64,000 nt of DNA. It comes from Pandoraea sputorum (GTDB taxonomy: Bacteria; Pseudomonadota; Gammaproteobacteria; Burkholderiales; Burkholderiaceae). The stretch spans positions 2,108,001 through 2,172,000 of the forward strand of contig NZ_CP010431.2 of NCBI RefSeq assembly GCF_000814845.2, in the 5' to 3' direction. Numbering within the stretch: position 1 is the first letter of the stretch; the number at the start of each line of letters is the position of its first letter. The notes under the pieces were generated by a model. The model was not told where the DNA came from. It saw only the letters and a program-made list of their open reading frames with translations, and did not search any database. The position numbers and the translations under genes were made by a program. Shown here in pieces: positions 28,787 to 36,529 of this stretch.

Positions 28787-30248
28787 GCGCACCGTGAATT
28801 CCGGCGGCACCAACGTGCGCAACGTCGCCAACGTCGTGATCGTGGGCGCAGGCCCGGCGGGCATTCGTGCCGCGCAAACGCTGGTCGCTGCGGGCGTGCG
28901 TCCGATTGTGCTCGACGAGAACATTCGCTGGGGTGGTCAGATCTACCGTCAGCCGCCGCAAGGTGCTGGTTTTGCACGCAGCAAGCAGGCGCTGTATGGC
29001 TTCGAAGCGGCGAAGGCCGATGCCGTACACAACACGATGGCGGCGCTTGTGCCGCAAGTCGATTACCGGCCCGAGACGCTCGTGTGGGCGTGCGATCCTC
29101 AACGTTTGCACACCATGCACGGCGGACGTGAAGCGCCTGTCCCGTTCACGCATCTGATCATTGCCAGCGGTGCGACCGACCGCGTGCTGCCGGTGCCGGG
29201 CTGGACGCTGCCGGGTGTGTACACGCTCGGCGGCGCACAGGTCGCGCTCAAGGCGCAGGGCTGTGCGATTGGTGAGCGCGTTGTGTTCGCGGGTACCGGG
29301 CCGCTGCTGTATCTCGTGGCGTACCAATATGTGAAGGCTGGCGCGAATGTCGTCGCGGTGCTCGATACCAGCCCGTTTGTGGAGCAGGCGAAGGCTGCGC
29401 CGCGTCTGCTGAGTCAGCCGTCGACGTTTGCCAAGGGCGTCTATTACCTGGGATGGCTGCGTGCGCGCGGCGTGCGAGTGGAGTACGGCGTGACGCTCGA
29501 AGGCATCGGCGGCACGGCCGGTGTGCGCGCGATTCGCTGGCAGCACAACGGTCGCGAGTCGAGCGTGGAATGCAACGCCATCGGTCTGGGGTTCGGTCTG
29601 CGACCGGAGACGCAACTGGCCGATCTCGCGGGGTGTCGCTTCGTGTTCGACGATCTCAATCGATGCTGGCTGCCCGAGCGCGACGCCGCCGGACGCAGCT
29701 CGCAACCCGGTATCTATCTCGCAGGCGACGGCGCGGGCATCGCGGGGGCAGACGCCGCCGAACTCGCTGGCCGTCGCGCGGCACTGGCGTTGCTCGAAGA
29801 CCTTGGCGTCGCTGCCCCGTCCATACCGGACTTACTGGACGCACCGGACGCAGCGACCATCGAGCGCAAGCTCGCGAGCATCCGTCGTTTTCGCGAAGGC
29901 ATCGAACAGGCGTTTGCGCTGCCGAAAGACCCTGCCGCCCGATGGCCCGACGACATGCTCGTCTGCCGTTGCGAGGAGGTCAGTGCAGGCACGTTGCGCG
30001 AGTGCGTTCGTCAGGACGGCGTCACCGAAATCAACCGCCTGAAGGCGCTGACCCGCGTGGGCATGGGCCGCTGTCAGGGGCGCATGTGCGGCGAAGCGGC
30101 CTGTCATGTGCTGGCCGACGCCAGCGGGCAGACGTATGCGCAAGTGGGGCGGCTGCGTGCGCAGGCGCCGATCAAACCGATTCCGATTGCTCCGATGTTA
30201 TTCGACGAAAACGTCGCCGCCATTCCCGAGGAGGCGCGCGATGAGTGA
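28779..30248 (+). CDS. FAD/NAD-binding subunit of an HcnB/OoxA-type dehydrogenase
   Basis: 489 residues from the ATG at 28779, which has GGAGG six bases before it. An N-terminal FAD motif VVIVGAGPAGIRAA (about 19-32), a second dinucleotide fold with GERVVFAGTGPLLYL (about 165-180), and a C-terminal BFD-like region with cysteines in LVCRCEEV and MGRCQGRMCG (about 395-445). This architecture is that of HcnB and of opine oxidase subunit A. It sits between the [2Fe-2S] and DAO-type subunits with eight-base overlaps on both sides, so the three should be made together. Confidence 0.9.
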   Translation: MAERTVNSGGTNVRNVANVVIVGAGPAGIRAAQTLVAAGVRPIVLDENIRWGGQIYRQPPQGAGFARSKQALYGFEAAKADAVHNTMAALVPQVDYRPETLVWACDPQRLHTMHGGREAPVPFTHLIIASGATDRVLPVPGWTLPGVYTLGGAQVALKAQGCAIGERVVFAGTGPLLYLVAYQYVKAGANVVAVLDTSPFVEQAKAAPRLLSQPSTFAKGVYYLGWLRARGVRVEYGVTLEGIGGTAGVRAIRWQHNGRESSVECNAIGLGFGLRPETQLADLAGCRFVFDDLNRCWLPERDAAGRSSQPGIYLAGDGAGIAGADAAELAGRRAALALLEDLGVAAPSIPDLLDAPDAATIERKLASIRRFREGIEQAFALPKDPAARWPDDMLVCRCEEVSAGTLRECVRQDGVTEINRLKALTRVGMGRCQGRMCGEAACHVLADASGQTYAQVGRLRAQAPIKPIPIAPMLFDENVAAIPEEARDE

Positions 30249-31386
30249 GGCGCTGCATTACGACGTGGTCGTCGCCGGTGGCGGACTGGTCGGTGCCTCG
30301 GCCGCACGGGCTTTGGCCGAGCGCGGTCTGAAAGTCGCACTGTTCGAGCGGCGCTATTGCGGCGCGCAGGCCAGTGGCGTGAACTATGGTGGCGTGCGCT
30401 GTCAGGGCCGTCCGGAAGTGCAGTTGCCGCTCGCCATGCGGGCGCGTCGGATCTGGGATCGGTTGCCGGAGCTGATCGGCATCGACGGCGAATTCGTCCG
30501 CTCGGGCCACCTGCGTCTCGCGCGTCGCGAGAGCGATCTCGAACCCCTCGACGCGTGGTCGGCCATGGCACAGAACTACGGCTTGTCCACGACGGTGTTT
30601 CGCGGCGCGGCGTTTCGCGAGCGCTTCCCGTGGCTGGGGGATGGTGCCGTCGGCGGTTCGCTGTGCATGAGCGACGGTCACGCGAATCCGCGTCTGGTGT
30701 CCCCGGCCTTCGCACGTGCCGCCCGCGCCTTGGGTGCGGACGTACGTGAGCGCACCCCGATTACGTCGGTCACGCACGACGGTGTGCGTTTCCAACTGAC
30801 GGCGAAACCGGAAACCGGCGACGAACTGCACGTGAGTTGCGACTGGTTGCTCAATACCTCCGGCGCGTGGGCGAATCACATTGCAGGCACCTTCGGCGAG
30901 CGTGTGCCGATGCATGCCATCTACCCGAACATGTGGGTGACGGAGCCGTTGCCCAAGTTTGTCGGACACAACCTCGGCGTGTACGGCGGCGGCGTGTATG
31001 CGCGACAGGTCGAGCGCGGCAACTGCGTGATCGGCGGTGGACGCGGCACAGGCGACGGCGAATACGCTCAGCCGTCGGCCGACACCACGCGCGCCGTCAT
31101 GCGCGAAGCGTGCGCGCTGCTGCCTGCGCTGCGCAATGCGCTGCTGATTCGCACGTGGAGCGGTGTGGAAGGCGAGACGCCCGACGACAACCCGATCATC
31201 GGCATGAGCCGCACGACACCGCGTCTGGTGCACGCGTTCGGCTTCTCGGGCGGCGGTTTTCTGCTCGCGCCTGGCGTGGGTGAAGTGCTGGCCGATCTGG
31301 TGACGCAAGGCGAGACGGCCACGCCGATCGATGCCTTCGCCGTCGACCGCTTTGCCGCAGTCACGACCACGCACGCCGAAGTCTGA
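30241..31386 (+). CDS. FAD-dependent DAO-family oxidoreductase, HcnC/OoxB type
   Basis: 381-residue catalytic subunit. N-terminal FAD motif YDVVVAGGGLVGASAARAL, then GVNYGGVRCQGR and a C-terminal SGGGFLLAPGVGEVLADLV typical of D-amino-acid-oxidase-fold enzymes (sarcosine, glycine, opine and cyanide-forming oxidases). With its two partner subunits it probably oxidises an imported amine or amino-acid derivative. The substrate is not readable. A cyanide synthase is possible but less likely beside an importer. Confidence 0.9.
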   Translation: MSEALHYDVVVAGGGLVGASAARALAERGLKVALFERRYCGAQASGVNYGGVRCQGRPEVQLPLAMRARRIWDRLPELIGIDGEFVRSGHLRLARRESDLEPLDAWSAMAQNYGLSTTVFRGAAFRERFPWLGDGAVGGSLCMSDGHANPRLVSPAFARAARALGADVRERTPITSVTHDGVRFQLTAKPETGDELHVSCDWLLNTSGAWANHIAGTFGERVPMHAIYPNMWVTEPLPKFVGHNLGVYGGGVYARQVERGNCVIGGGRGTGDGEYAQPSADTTRAVMREACALLPALRNALLIRTWSGVEGETPDDNPIIGMSRTTPRLVHAFGFSGGGFLLAPGVGEVLADLVTQGETATPIDAFAVDRFAAVTTTHAEV

Positions 31387-31465
31387 GGAACCCAACGCAT
31401 CCCCCACGTTCAGAGTCCGTCCCAAACAACATTCCTAACACCCTGGAAACGCAAGGAGAACCACG

Positions 31466-32512
31466 ATGAAGCTGTCTAAGAAGGTCGTCATGTGCGCTGC
31501 GGCGCTGGCATTGGGCGCGAGCAGCGCAGCCTGGTCGCAGTCCAAAACGCTCTACATCGGCATGAATGGCGGCCCGATGGAAAAGGCTTACACGAGCCAG
31601 GTCTTCCCGGAGTTCGAGAAGGCCAATAACGTGAAGGTCGTGGTGGTGCCGGGCACGTCGTCGGACGTGCTGGCCAAGCTGCTTGCCAACCGTAACAGCC
31701 CGCAAATGCACGTCGTGTTTCTCGACGACGGCGTGATGGCGCGCGCCATCAGCATGGGCGTGTGCCAGAAGCTCGACGATTCGCCCGTGCTCAAGGAACT
31801 GCTGCCGTCCGCGCGCGTGAAGGACGACATGGGCGCTGGCGTGCAACTGGGCATGACCGGGATCGGCTACAACACCAAGCTGTTCAAGGAGAAGGGCTGG
31901 GCCACGCCGACCTCCTGGACCGACTTCGCCGATCCGAAGTTCAAGGGCAAGGTGGTGTTCCAGTCGGCGTCGAGCAGCACGTTCGGCCTGCATGGCTTTC
32001 TCGCACTGAACCGCATCTGGGGGGGAAGCGAGACGAACGTCGAGCCGGGCTTCACGAAGTGGGCGTCGACAGTCGGCCCGAACGTGGTCGAGTACATCCC
32101 GAACTCGGCCAAGCTCTCGGAGATGATCCAGACGGGCGAAGCCGCGATCTTCCCGTTGACGCCGACGGCCGTGAGCGATCTTCAGGACAAGGGCATTCAG
32201 GTCGGCTACGTCGCGCCGAAGGAAGGCGCGGTGCAGTTGCTCGTCGACCTTTGTGTGGTGAAGAACAGCCCGGACAACGCGATGGCGCAGAAGCTTGCGC
32301 AGTATCTGCTGTCGGCCAAGGGCCAGTCGCTGGCCGCTGCCGCCGGTGCGTACATCCCGACGAACCCGAAGGCTACCGTGCCCGCGACGATGCAGACGCG
32401 CCTCGGCAAGCTCGATGACCTGACGAAGAACATCAAGACGGTCGATTGGGATGCCATCAACCAGCGTCGCGCGCAGTGGGATCAGCGCTGGAACCGTCAG
32501 ATCGAGCAGTAA
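31466..32512 (+). CDS. ABC importer periplasmic binding protein, PotD-like
   Basis: 348 residues. Signal peptide MKLSKKVVMCAAALALGASSAAWSQ with a likely cut after AWS. The mature part starts KTLYIGMNGGPMEKAYTSQVFPEFEKANN, typical of family 1 solute-binding proteins for polyamines and similar cations. AAGGAGAA ribosome site before the ATG. It is the last gene of the operon and is followed by a terminator. Substrate unknown; the dehydrogenase context suggests an amine, opine or amino-acid conjugate. Confidence 0.9.
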   Translation: MKLSKKVVMCAAALALGASSAAWSQSKTLYIGMNGGPMEKAYTSQVFPEFEKANNVKVVVVPGTSSDVLAKLLANRNSPQMHVVFLDDGVMARAISMGVCQKLDDSPVLKELLPSARVKDDMGAGVQLGMTGIGYNTKLFKEKGWATPTSWTDFADPKFKGKVVFQSASSSTFGLHGFLALNRIWGGSETNVEPGFTKWASTVGPNVVEYIPNSAKLSEMIQTGEAAIFPLTPTAVSDLQDKGIQVGYVAPKEGAVQLLVDLCVVKNSPDNAMAQKLAQYLLSAKGQSLAAAAGAYIPTNPKATVPATMQTRLGKLDDLTKNIKTVDWDAINQRRAQWDQRWNRQIEQ

Positions 32513-32577
32513 TGATGCCGTCGTGGGCGTGACGTGTGTCACGCTTGCGGCGCGAAAACGCCGGACGGCGAATGCAA

Positions 32578-32616
32578 AACGCCGGGTCCCTCAGGGTGGC
32601 CCGGCGTTGTTGTTTT
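32578..32616 (+). terminator. terminator of the importer-oxidase operon
   Basis: A 9-base-pair stem (AACGCCGGG at 32578-32586 and CCCGGCGTT at 32600-32608) is followed by GTTGTTTTC. It lies 66 bases after the binding-protein gene and before the minus-strand BLUF gene. Confidence 0.75.
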
Positions 32617-32659
32617 CAAGCTCAGTTAGTGTGCCTGTGACCGTACCCGCGGCCCGACG

Positions 32660-33055
32660 TCACATCACGTCGGCCTGTTCCGCCAGCACGTTGAAGGCGC
32701 CCACGAGTTGGGCATGGTCGGCGGGCATGACGAAAGCATGCAGTGCGTGGGCTGGCTCGTCGAGCATCAGATAGCCGAGACTCCACGTTGAGAACGCGCC
32801 CGGCTGGCGGGGCGTGCCGTCGAGCAACACCTGGATGGACGAATGGTGACGCGACGCTTCGATGCGCTGGCGGGCATCTGCCAACGGCTCGGCGGGCCCT
32901 TCGATGTACTGATAGAAGGTAGTACCGTCGTATAGCAGCAAGCCGGTGATGCCACAGCTTTCGTTGAAACCGCGGGAATGCACGATGATTTTCGAGAGCG
33001 CCACCGGATCAAGATCGGGCAGGGCTCGGCTGGTGTATGCGTAGCACTCGATCAT
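32660..33055 (-). CDS. BLUF-domain blue-light sensor
   Basis: 131 residues from the ATG at 33055: a single BLUF domain that should bind FAD and sense blue light. The conserved flavin-site residues are present: Tyr in ECYAYTSRA (about residue 6), Asn in RGFNESCGITG (about 32), Gln in FYQYIEG (about 50), and Trp in TWSLGYL (about 91). No output domain, so it must act through a partner, as short BLUF proteins do. Nearby diguanylate cyclases are possible but unproved targets. The next plus-strand gene is divergent. Confidence 0.9.
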   Translation of the reverse strand: MIECYAYTSRALPDLDPVALSKIIVHSRGFNESCGITGLLLYDGTTFYQYIEGPAEPLADARQRIEASRHHSSIQVLLDGTPRQPGAFSTWSLGYLMLDEPAHALHAFVMPADHAQLVGAFNVLAEQADVM

Positions 33056-33142
33056 TATTGTTGATGTCCCCCAAGTCTCTCGTCGACTTTGCGTCAACGC
33101 GCATTAGAATACTCCAAGTGCGAAGCCGGGAACTCCTGCATC

Positions 33143-33892
33143 ATGCCGATCAACTATCTTCGTGGCTTTACCCAACCGGTGCGCACCGATGCGGCGAACC
33201 GGCGTTTGGGCTGCTCGCTCGCTTTCATCGCCGGGGCGGCCAATGCGGGTGGCTTTCTCGCCGTCGGGCAATATACGTCGCATATGTCGGGGATCGTGGC
33301 GTCGCTCTCCGATAACCTCGCGCTCGGCCAACTCTTGCTGGTGCTCGCGGGGCTAAGTGCTTTGCTGGCGTTCTTGCTGGGGGCGGCCACATCGAGCGTA
33401 CTGATCCATTGGGGACGTCGTCACCATACCCAAAGCGAGTACGCGGCACCGCTCATGTTCGAAGCGCTGCTGCTGCTGACGTTCGGCGTGATGGGCGCGA
33501 ATCTCGAGAGTCACCGGGTGTTGTACGTGCCTGCCACGGTGGGGCTGTTGTGCTATGTGATGGGCTTGCAGAACGCCATCATCACCAAGATATCCCGGGC
33601 CGAAATTCGGACGACGCACGTGACCGGTCTCGTGACGGATATCGGTATCGAACTCGGCAAGATGGGTTACTGGAATCGGCCGGGCGTGGCGCAGGAGTTG
33701 CCGCGCGTGGCCGGCGACCGGCAGAAGCTGCGGTTGCTCTGCGCGCTGCTGGGTATGTTCTTTCTGGGCGGCATGACGGGGGCGCTGGGCTTCAAGCATC
33801 TGGGTTTCGTCTCCACGATTCCGCTCGCCGTGGTGCTCATCATGCTGGCCATCGTGCCGCTGCTCGATGACCTCTCGCAGAATGTGCGCTAG
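33143..33892 (+). CDS. YoaK-like (DUF1275) membrane protein
   Basis: 249 residues from the ATG at 33143 with about six predicted membrane helices. The N-terminal LAFIAGAANAGGFLAVGQYTSHMSG and the LQNAIITKISRAEIRTTHVTGLVTDIG segment are the two conserved regions of DUF1275/YoaK. Function unknown; a transporter has been suggested for the family. Starts upstream at 33089 would overlap the promoter of the BLUF gene. Confidence 0.85.
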   Translation: MPINYLRGFTQPVRTDAANRRLGCSLAFIAGAANAGGFLAVGQYTSHMSGIVASLSDNLALGQLLLVLAGLSALLAFLLGAATSSVLIHWGRRHHTQSEYAAPLMFEALLLLTFGVMGANLESHRVLYVPATVGLLCYVMGLQNAIITKISRAEIRTTHVTGLVTDIGIELGKMGYWNRPGVAQELPRVAGDRQKLRLLCALLGMFFLGGMTGALGFKHLGFVSTIPLAVVLIMLAIVPLLDDLSQNVR

Positions 33893-33985
33893 TGGACGCT
33901 AGTGCGCATTTGTGCACATTGATGCACGTTGATGCGTGGCATCCTAGCCGATCCTCACACCGGTATCGCTGTCAGGCCATTCGCT

Positions 33986-35551
33986 ATGACTAAAAGCTCA
34001 GGTGTACCAAGCTCGCGCAGTCTGGCCGGAAACTGGACCCGCAAGCGGCTGCACGCTGTGTTCGGCAAGTTCGACGACTACCCGTGGATGATCGGTGTGA
34101 TCGGCACGATCATCGCGCTGGCGATTCTCGCTGGCGTGGCGCTGCTGCTGCGAGCCGACCGGCAGACGCGCCACGAACACGCGCTGGATCGTGCGCAAAG
34201 CGTGGCGTCGGTGGTCGCGGCGGGCCTGGGCGGCAACATCGCAGTCTACGATGCGCTGCTCATGGAGATGGTGCGCGAGGCGGAAGATCCGGCCACGCCG
34301 CTATTTCCGGACCGGGTGCGCGACCGCGTGCGCTTCGGACAGGCGCTGGGTCGGGACTTTCTGGACGACGCTTACGTCGTCGACAAGACCGGGCGCATTG
34401 CCGCGCCGCTCGACCGGACGCAGGGCGCCCCCGTCAGCGTGGCCGATCGCGACTACTTCCGCTCGCATGCGAGCAGCCCGTCGCTCGGCCTGTACATCTC
34501 CCAGCCCTACGCGTCACGCACTCACAGCGGCCGGTTGTCGGTGGCGCTCACTCGCCGTATCGCGGCCCCCGATCATTCGTTTGCCGGAGTCGCGGTGCTT
34601 GCGCTGCGGCTGGATCGTCTCGGCACGCTGGTGAAGGACGTAGATTCGGCGGATCTGAAATCCATCGACATCGTGGAAGAGAAGGGCACGGTGCTGGCCT
34701 GTGACCCTTGCGCGAATGTGAAGCCGGGCCAACTCGTGGTCTTGCCGGGCAACGCGGCGCGTAACGGCGATCTCGCGGCAGCGCTGGCATTCCCGCGTGG
34801 GACGAAGGCGAGCGAGTACCGGTCCGTGCGGGTGCCGGGGGCATCGATGTTCGTCGTGGTCACGCCGTCGACGGACGACCTTCTGCACGACTGGCAGCGC
34901 CACGCCATGTTGTTCGGTACGATTGCCCTCGCGTGCGCCGCCACGCTGATGGCGGGCTCCTGGTTGTTGGTGGCCGCGATGCGCACACGCGCCGCGGCCG
35001 CTGTGCGGCTCATGAGTCTGTCGATGACCGATGGGCTCACCGGACTCGCCAATCGTCGCGCGCTCGACGCCAAACTCGGTAGCGAATGGCGGCGCGCGAA
35101 ACGCTCAGGCAGCCCGCTGTCAATCCTGTTTGCCGATATCGACCACTTCAAACATTTCAACGACGCCTACGGCCATTCGATCGGCGACGATGTCCTGCGC
35201 GCCGTGGCGAAGAATATCGGGGGGCACGTGCGGCGCGACAGCGATATGGCGGCGCGTTACGGTGGCGAAGAGTTTGCCGTGGTGCTGCCCGACACCGATG
35301 CGCATGCGGCCGAGGTGATGGCCGAACAGTTACGCCGCGATATCGAGCGTCTGCATATCGATCACGCAGGGAGTGCCGCAGGCACGGTGACGGTGAGCGT
35401 GGGGGCGGCGACGGGGCGCGCGACCGAGTGCGACAGCGTCGACGCCATCCTGAAAGCCGCCGACGCCCAATTGCGTGTGGCCAAGCAAAATGGTCGCAAT
35501 CGCATCAGCGTTACAACACTGACCAACACTGACGACACCCACGGCGCTTAG
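33986..35551 (+). CDS. membrane diguanylate cyclase with periplasmic Cache sensor
   Basis: 521 residues from the ATG at 33986. First helix about 35-58, periplasmic Cache domain about 65-310 with VSVADRDYFRSHAS and SGRLSVALTRRI, second helix about 310-335, GGDEF domain about 350-510. The GGEEF motif is intact and RDSD five residues earlier is a full RxxD inhibitory site, so an active, feedback-inhibited cyclase is expected. It follows the YoaK-like gene by 93 bases. Confidence 0.9.
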   Translation: MTKSSGVPSSRSLAGNWTRKRLHAVFGKFDDYPWMIGVIGTIIALAILAGVALLLRADRQTRHEHALDRAQSVASVVAAGLGGNIAVYDALLMEMVREAEDPATPLFPDRVRDRVRFGQALGRDFLDDAYVVDKTGRIAAPLDRTQGAPVSVADRDYFRSHASSPSLGLYISQPYASRTHSGRLSVALTRRIAAPDHSFAGVAVLALRLDRLGTLVKDVDSADLKSIDIVEEKGTVLACDPCANVKPGQLVVLPGNAARNGDLAAALAFPRGTKASEYRSVRVPGASMFVVVTPSTDDLLHDWQRHAMLFGTIALACAATLMAGSWLLVAAMRTRAAAAVRLMSLSMTDGLTGLANRRALDAKLGSEWRRAKRSGSPLSILFADIDHFKHFNDAYGHSIGDDVLRAVAKNIGGHVRRDSDMAARYGGEEFAVVLPDTDAHAAEVMAEQLRRDIERLHIDHAGSAAGTVTVSVGAATGRATECDSVDAILKAADAQLRVAKQNGRNRISVTTLTNTDDTHGA

Positions 35552-35673
35552 CCGAACGACGGGGGAGGGGCGTCAACTGTGATTTGTGCGGGCGACAACG
35601 CGAAAAGACGCTGAGACAATGCAGTCATGTCGAAAGATAACGAATCAATGACGAATCACTCACCGGGGGCCTT

Positions 35674-36042
35674 ATGAACCGCACCAAATTTTTCGCAGCC
35701 ATTGTCTGCCTGACGGGGCTTCTGGGCCTTCTGACGTTCGGTCATGCCAGTGCGCAGTCGTACCTCGGTTCGAGCGATCTTGGCAGCATCCGCCAGTCGA
35801 ATCAGACACCGGCGGTGAGTCCCGCAGTGGCCGCCGTGGGCAAGCCGACCGCAACGGTCACCGACGCCCATGCCGCCAGCGCGAGCATCAATCGGACGGC
35901 GAGCGAGCGCAACGGGCCTTCCACGGGGCCGAGCGATCAGCAAGTGGCGGCGACGAACAACGCGCTCGACACGCGCAATTTGCAGCACCCGCGTCAGACC
36001 AAACCTTCTGCCAGCACGGTCCGTGGGGCGCGGCCGGAATAA
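35674..36042 (+). CDS. small secreted hypothetical protein
   Basis: 122 residues. Clear signal peptide MNRTKFFAAIVCLTGLLGLLTFGHASAQS, with the cut probably after ASA. The mature part is rich in Ser, Ala, Thr and Asn and probably unfolded. No domain recognised. The gene lies convergent to the LexA-controlled small gene at 36065-36310. Confidence 0.55.
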   Translation: MNRTKFFAAIVCLTGLLGLLTFGHASAQSYLGSSDLGSIRQSNQTPAVSPAVAAVGKPTATVTDAHAASASINRTASERNGPSTGPSDQQVAATNNALDTRNLQHPRQTKPSASTVRGARPE

Positions 36043-36064
36043 GTGGCCAGAATACGCGGGTGGA

Positions 36065-36310
36065 CTAATCGGCCATCGCCGGAATGGCACCTTCCTGGAA
36101 CAACACGCGCGGGGCGTCCATCGTGCCGTCCTCTTCGTCGACCAGCACTTCGTAAGCGGCAATCCCCGCAAAGCCGGAGGCCATCGACTGCGCGATGCGC
36201 ACCGCCCCGAACTCCGTACTCGCCTGACGCAACTCGCCCGGCTGCAGCACGCCGTCCTTATTCTTGCGATACGGCACGACGATGAACTTGATGGATTTGG
36301 CGTCGCTCAT
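36065..36310 (-). CDS. LexA-controlled small protein, paralog of 60002-60259
   Basis: 81 residues from the ATG at 36310 (MSDAKSIKFIVVPYRK). A longer start at 36352 would lie within six bases of the LexA box and is unlikely. About half the residues match the protein encoded at 60002-60259: shared blocks are the [FV]VxP[YF]RK start, FGAVR[IV]AxSM, AAYEV, and the VLFQxG...PA end. No signal peptide or membrane segment; probably a small alpha/beta cytoplasmic protein. Function unknown. The operator at 36358-36373 places it in the SOS response. Confidence 0.8.
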   Translation of the reverse strand: MSDAKSIKFIVVPYRKNKDGVLQPGELRQASTEFGAVRIAQSMASGFAGIAAYEVLVDEEDGTMDAPRVLFQEGAIPAMAD

Positions 36311-36357
36311 GGTGTCACTCACGAAGAAATTGAATGATGGGAAATGTAGCATGACTA

Positions 36358-36373
36358 CTGTATAAAAATACAG
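36358..36373. promoter_or_regulatory. LexA box (SOS operator)
   Basis: CTGTATAAAAATACAG matches CTGT-N8-ACAG with an AT-rich core. It lies 47 bases upstream of the minus-strand ATG at 36310. It may also touch the cysI promoter region, whose gene starts 157 bases away on the other strand. Confidence 0.8.
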
Positions 36374-36529
36374 TGACCCGCATCAATTTTTCGCCAAACA
36401 ACATCTCGTAATGCCTACATAACTAGTCAATATTCGTATATTCCCGCGCCTCTTGATAGCCTGCGGTTCTAATCGCGAATTGTTTTCCCACCAACTCGCG
36501 GCCAAAACTACAAGTATCGAGAGCATCGA

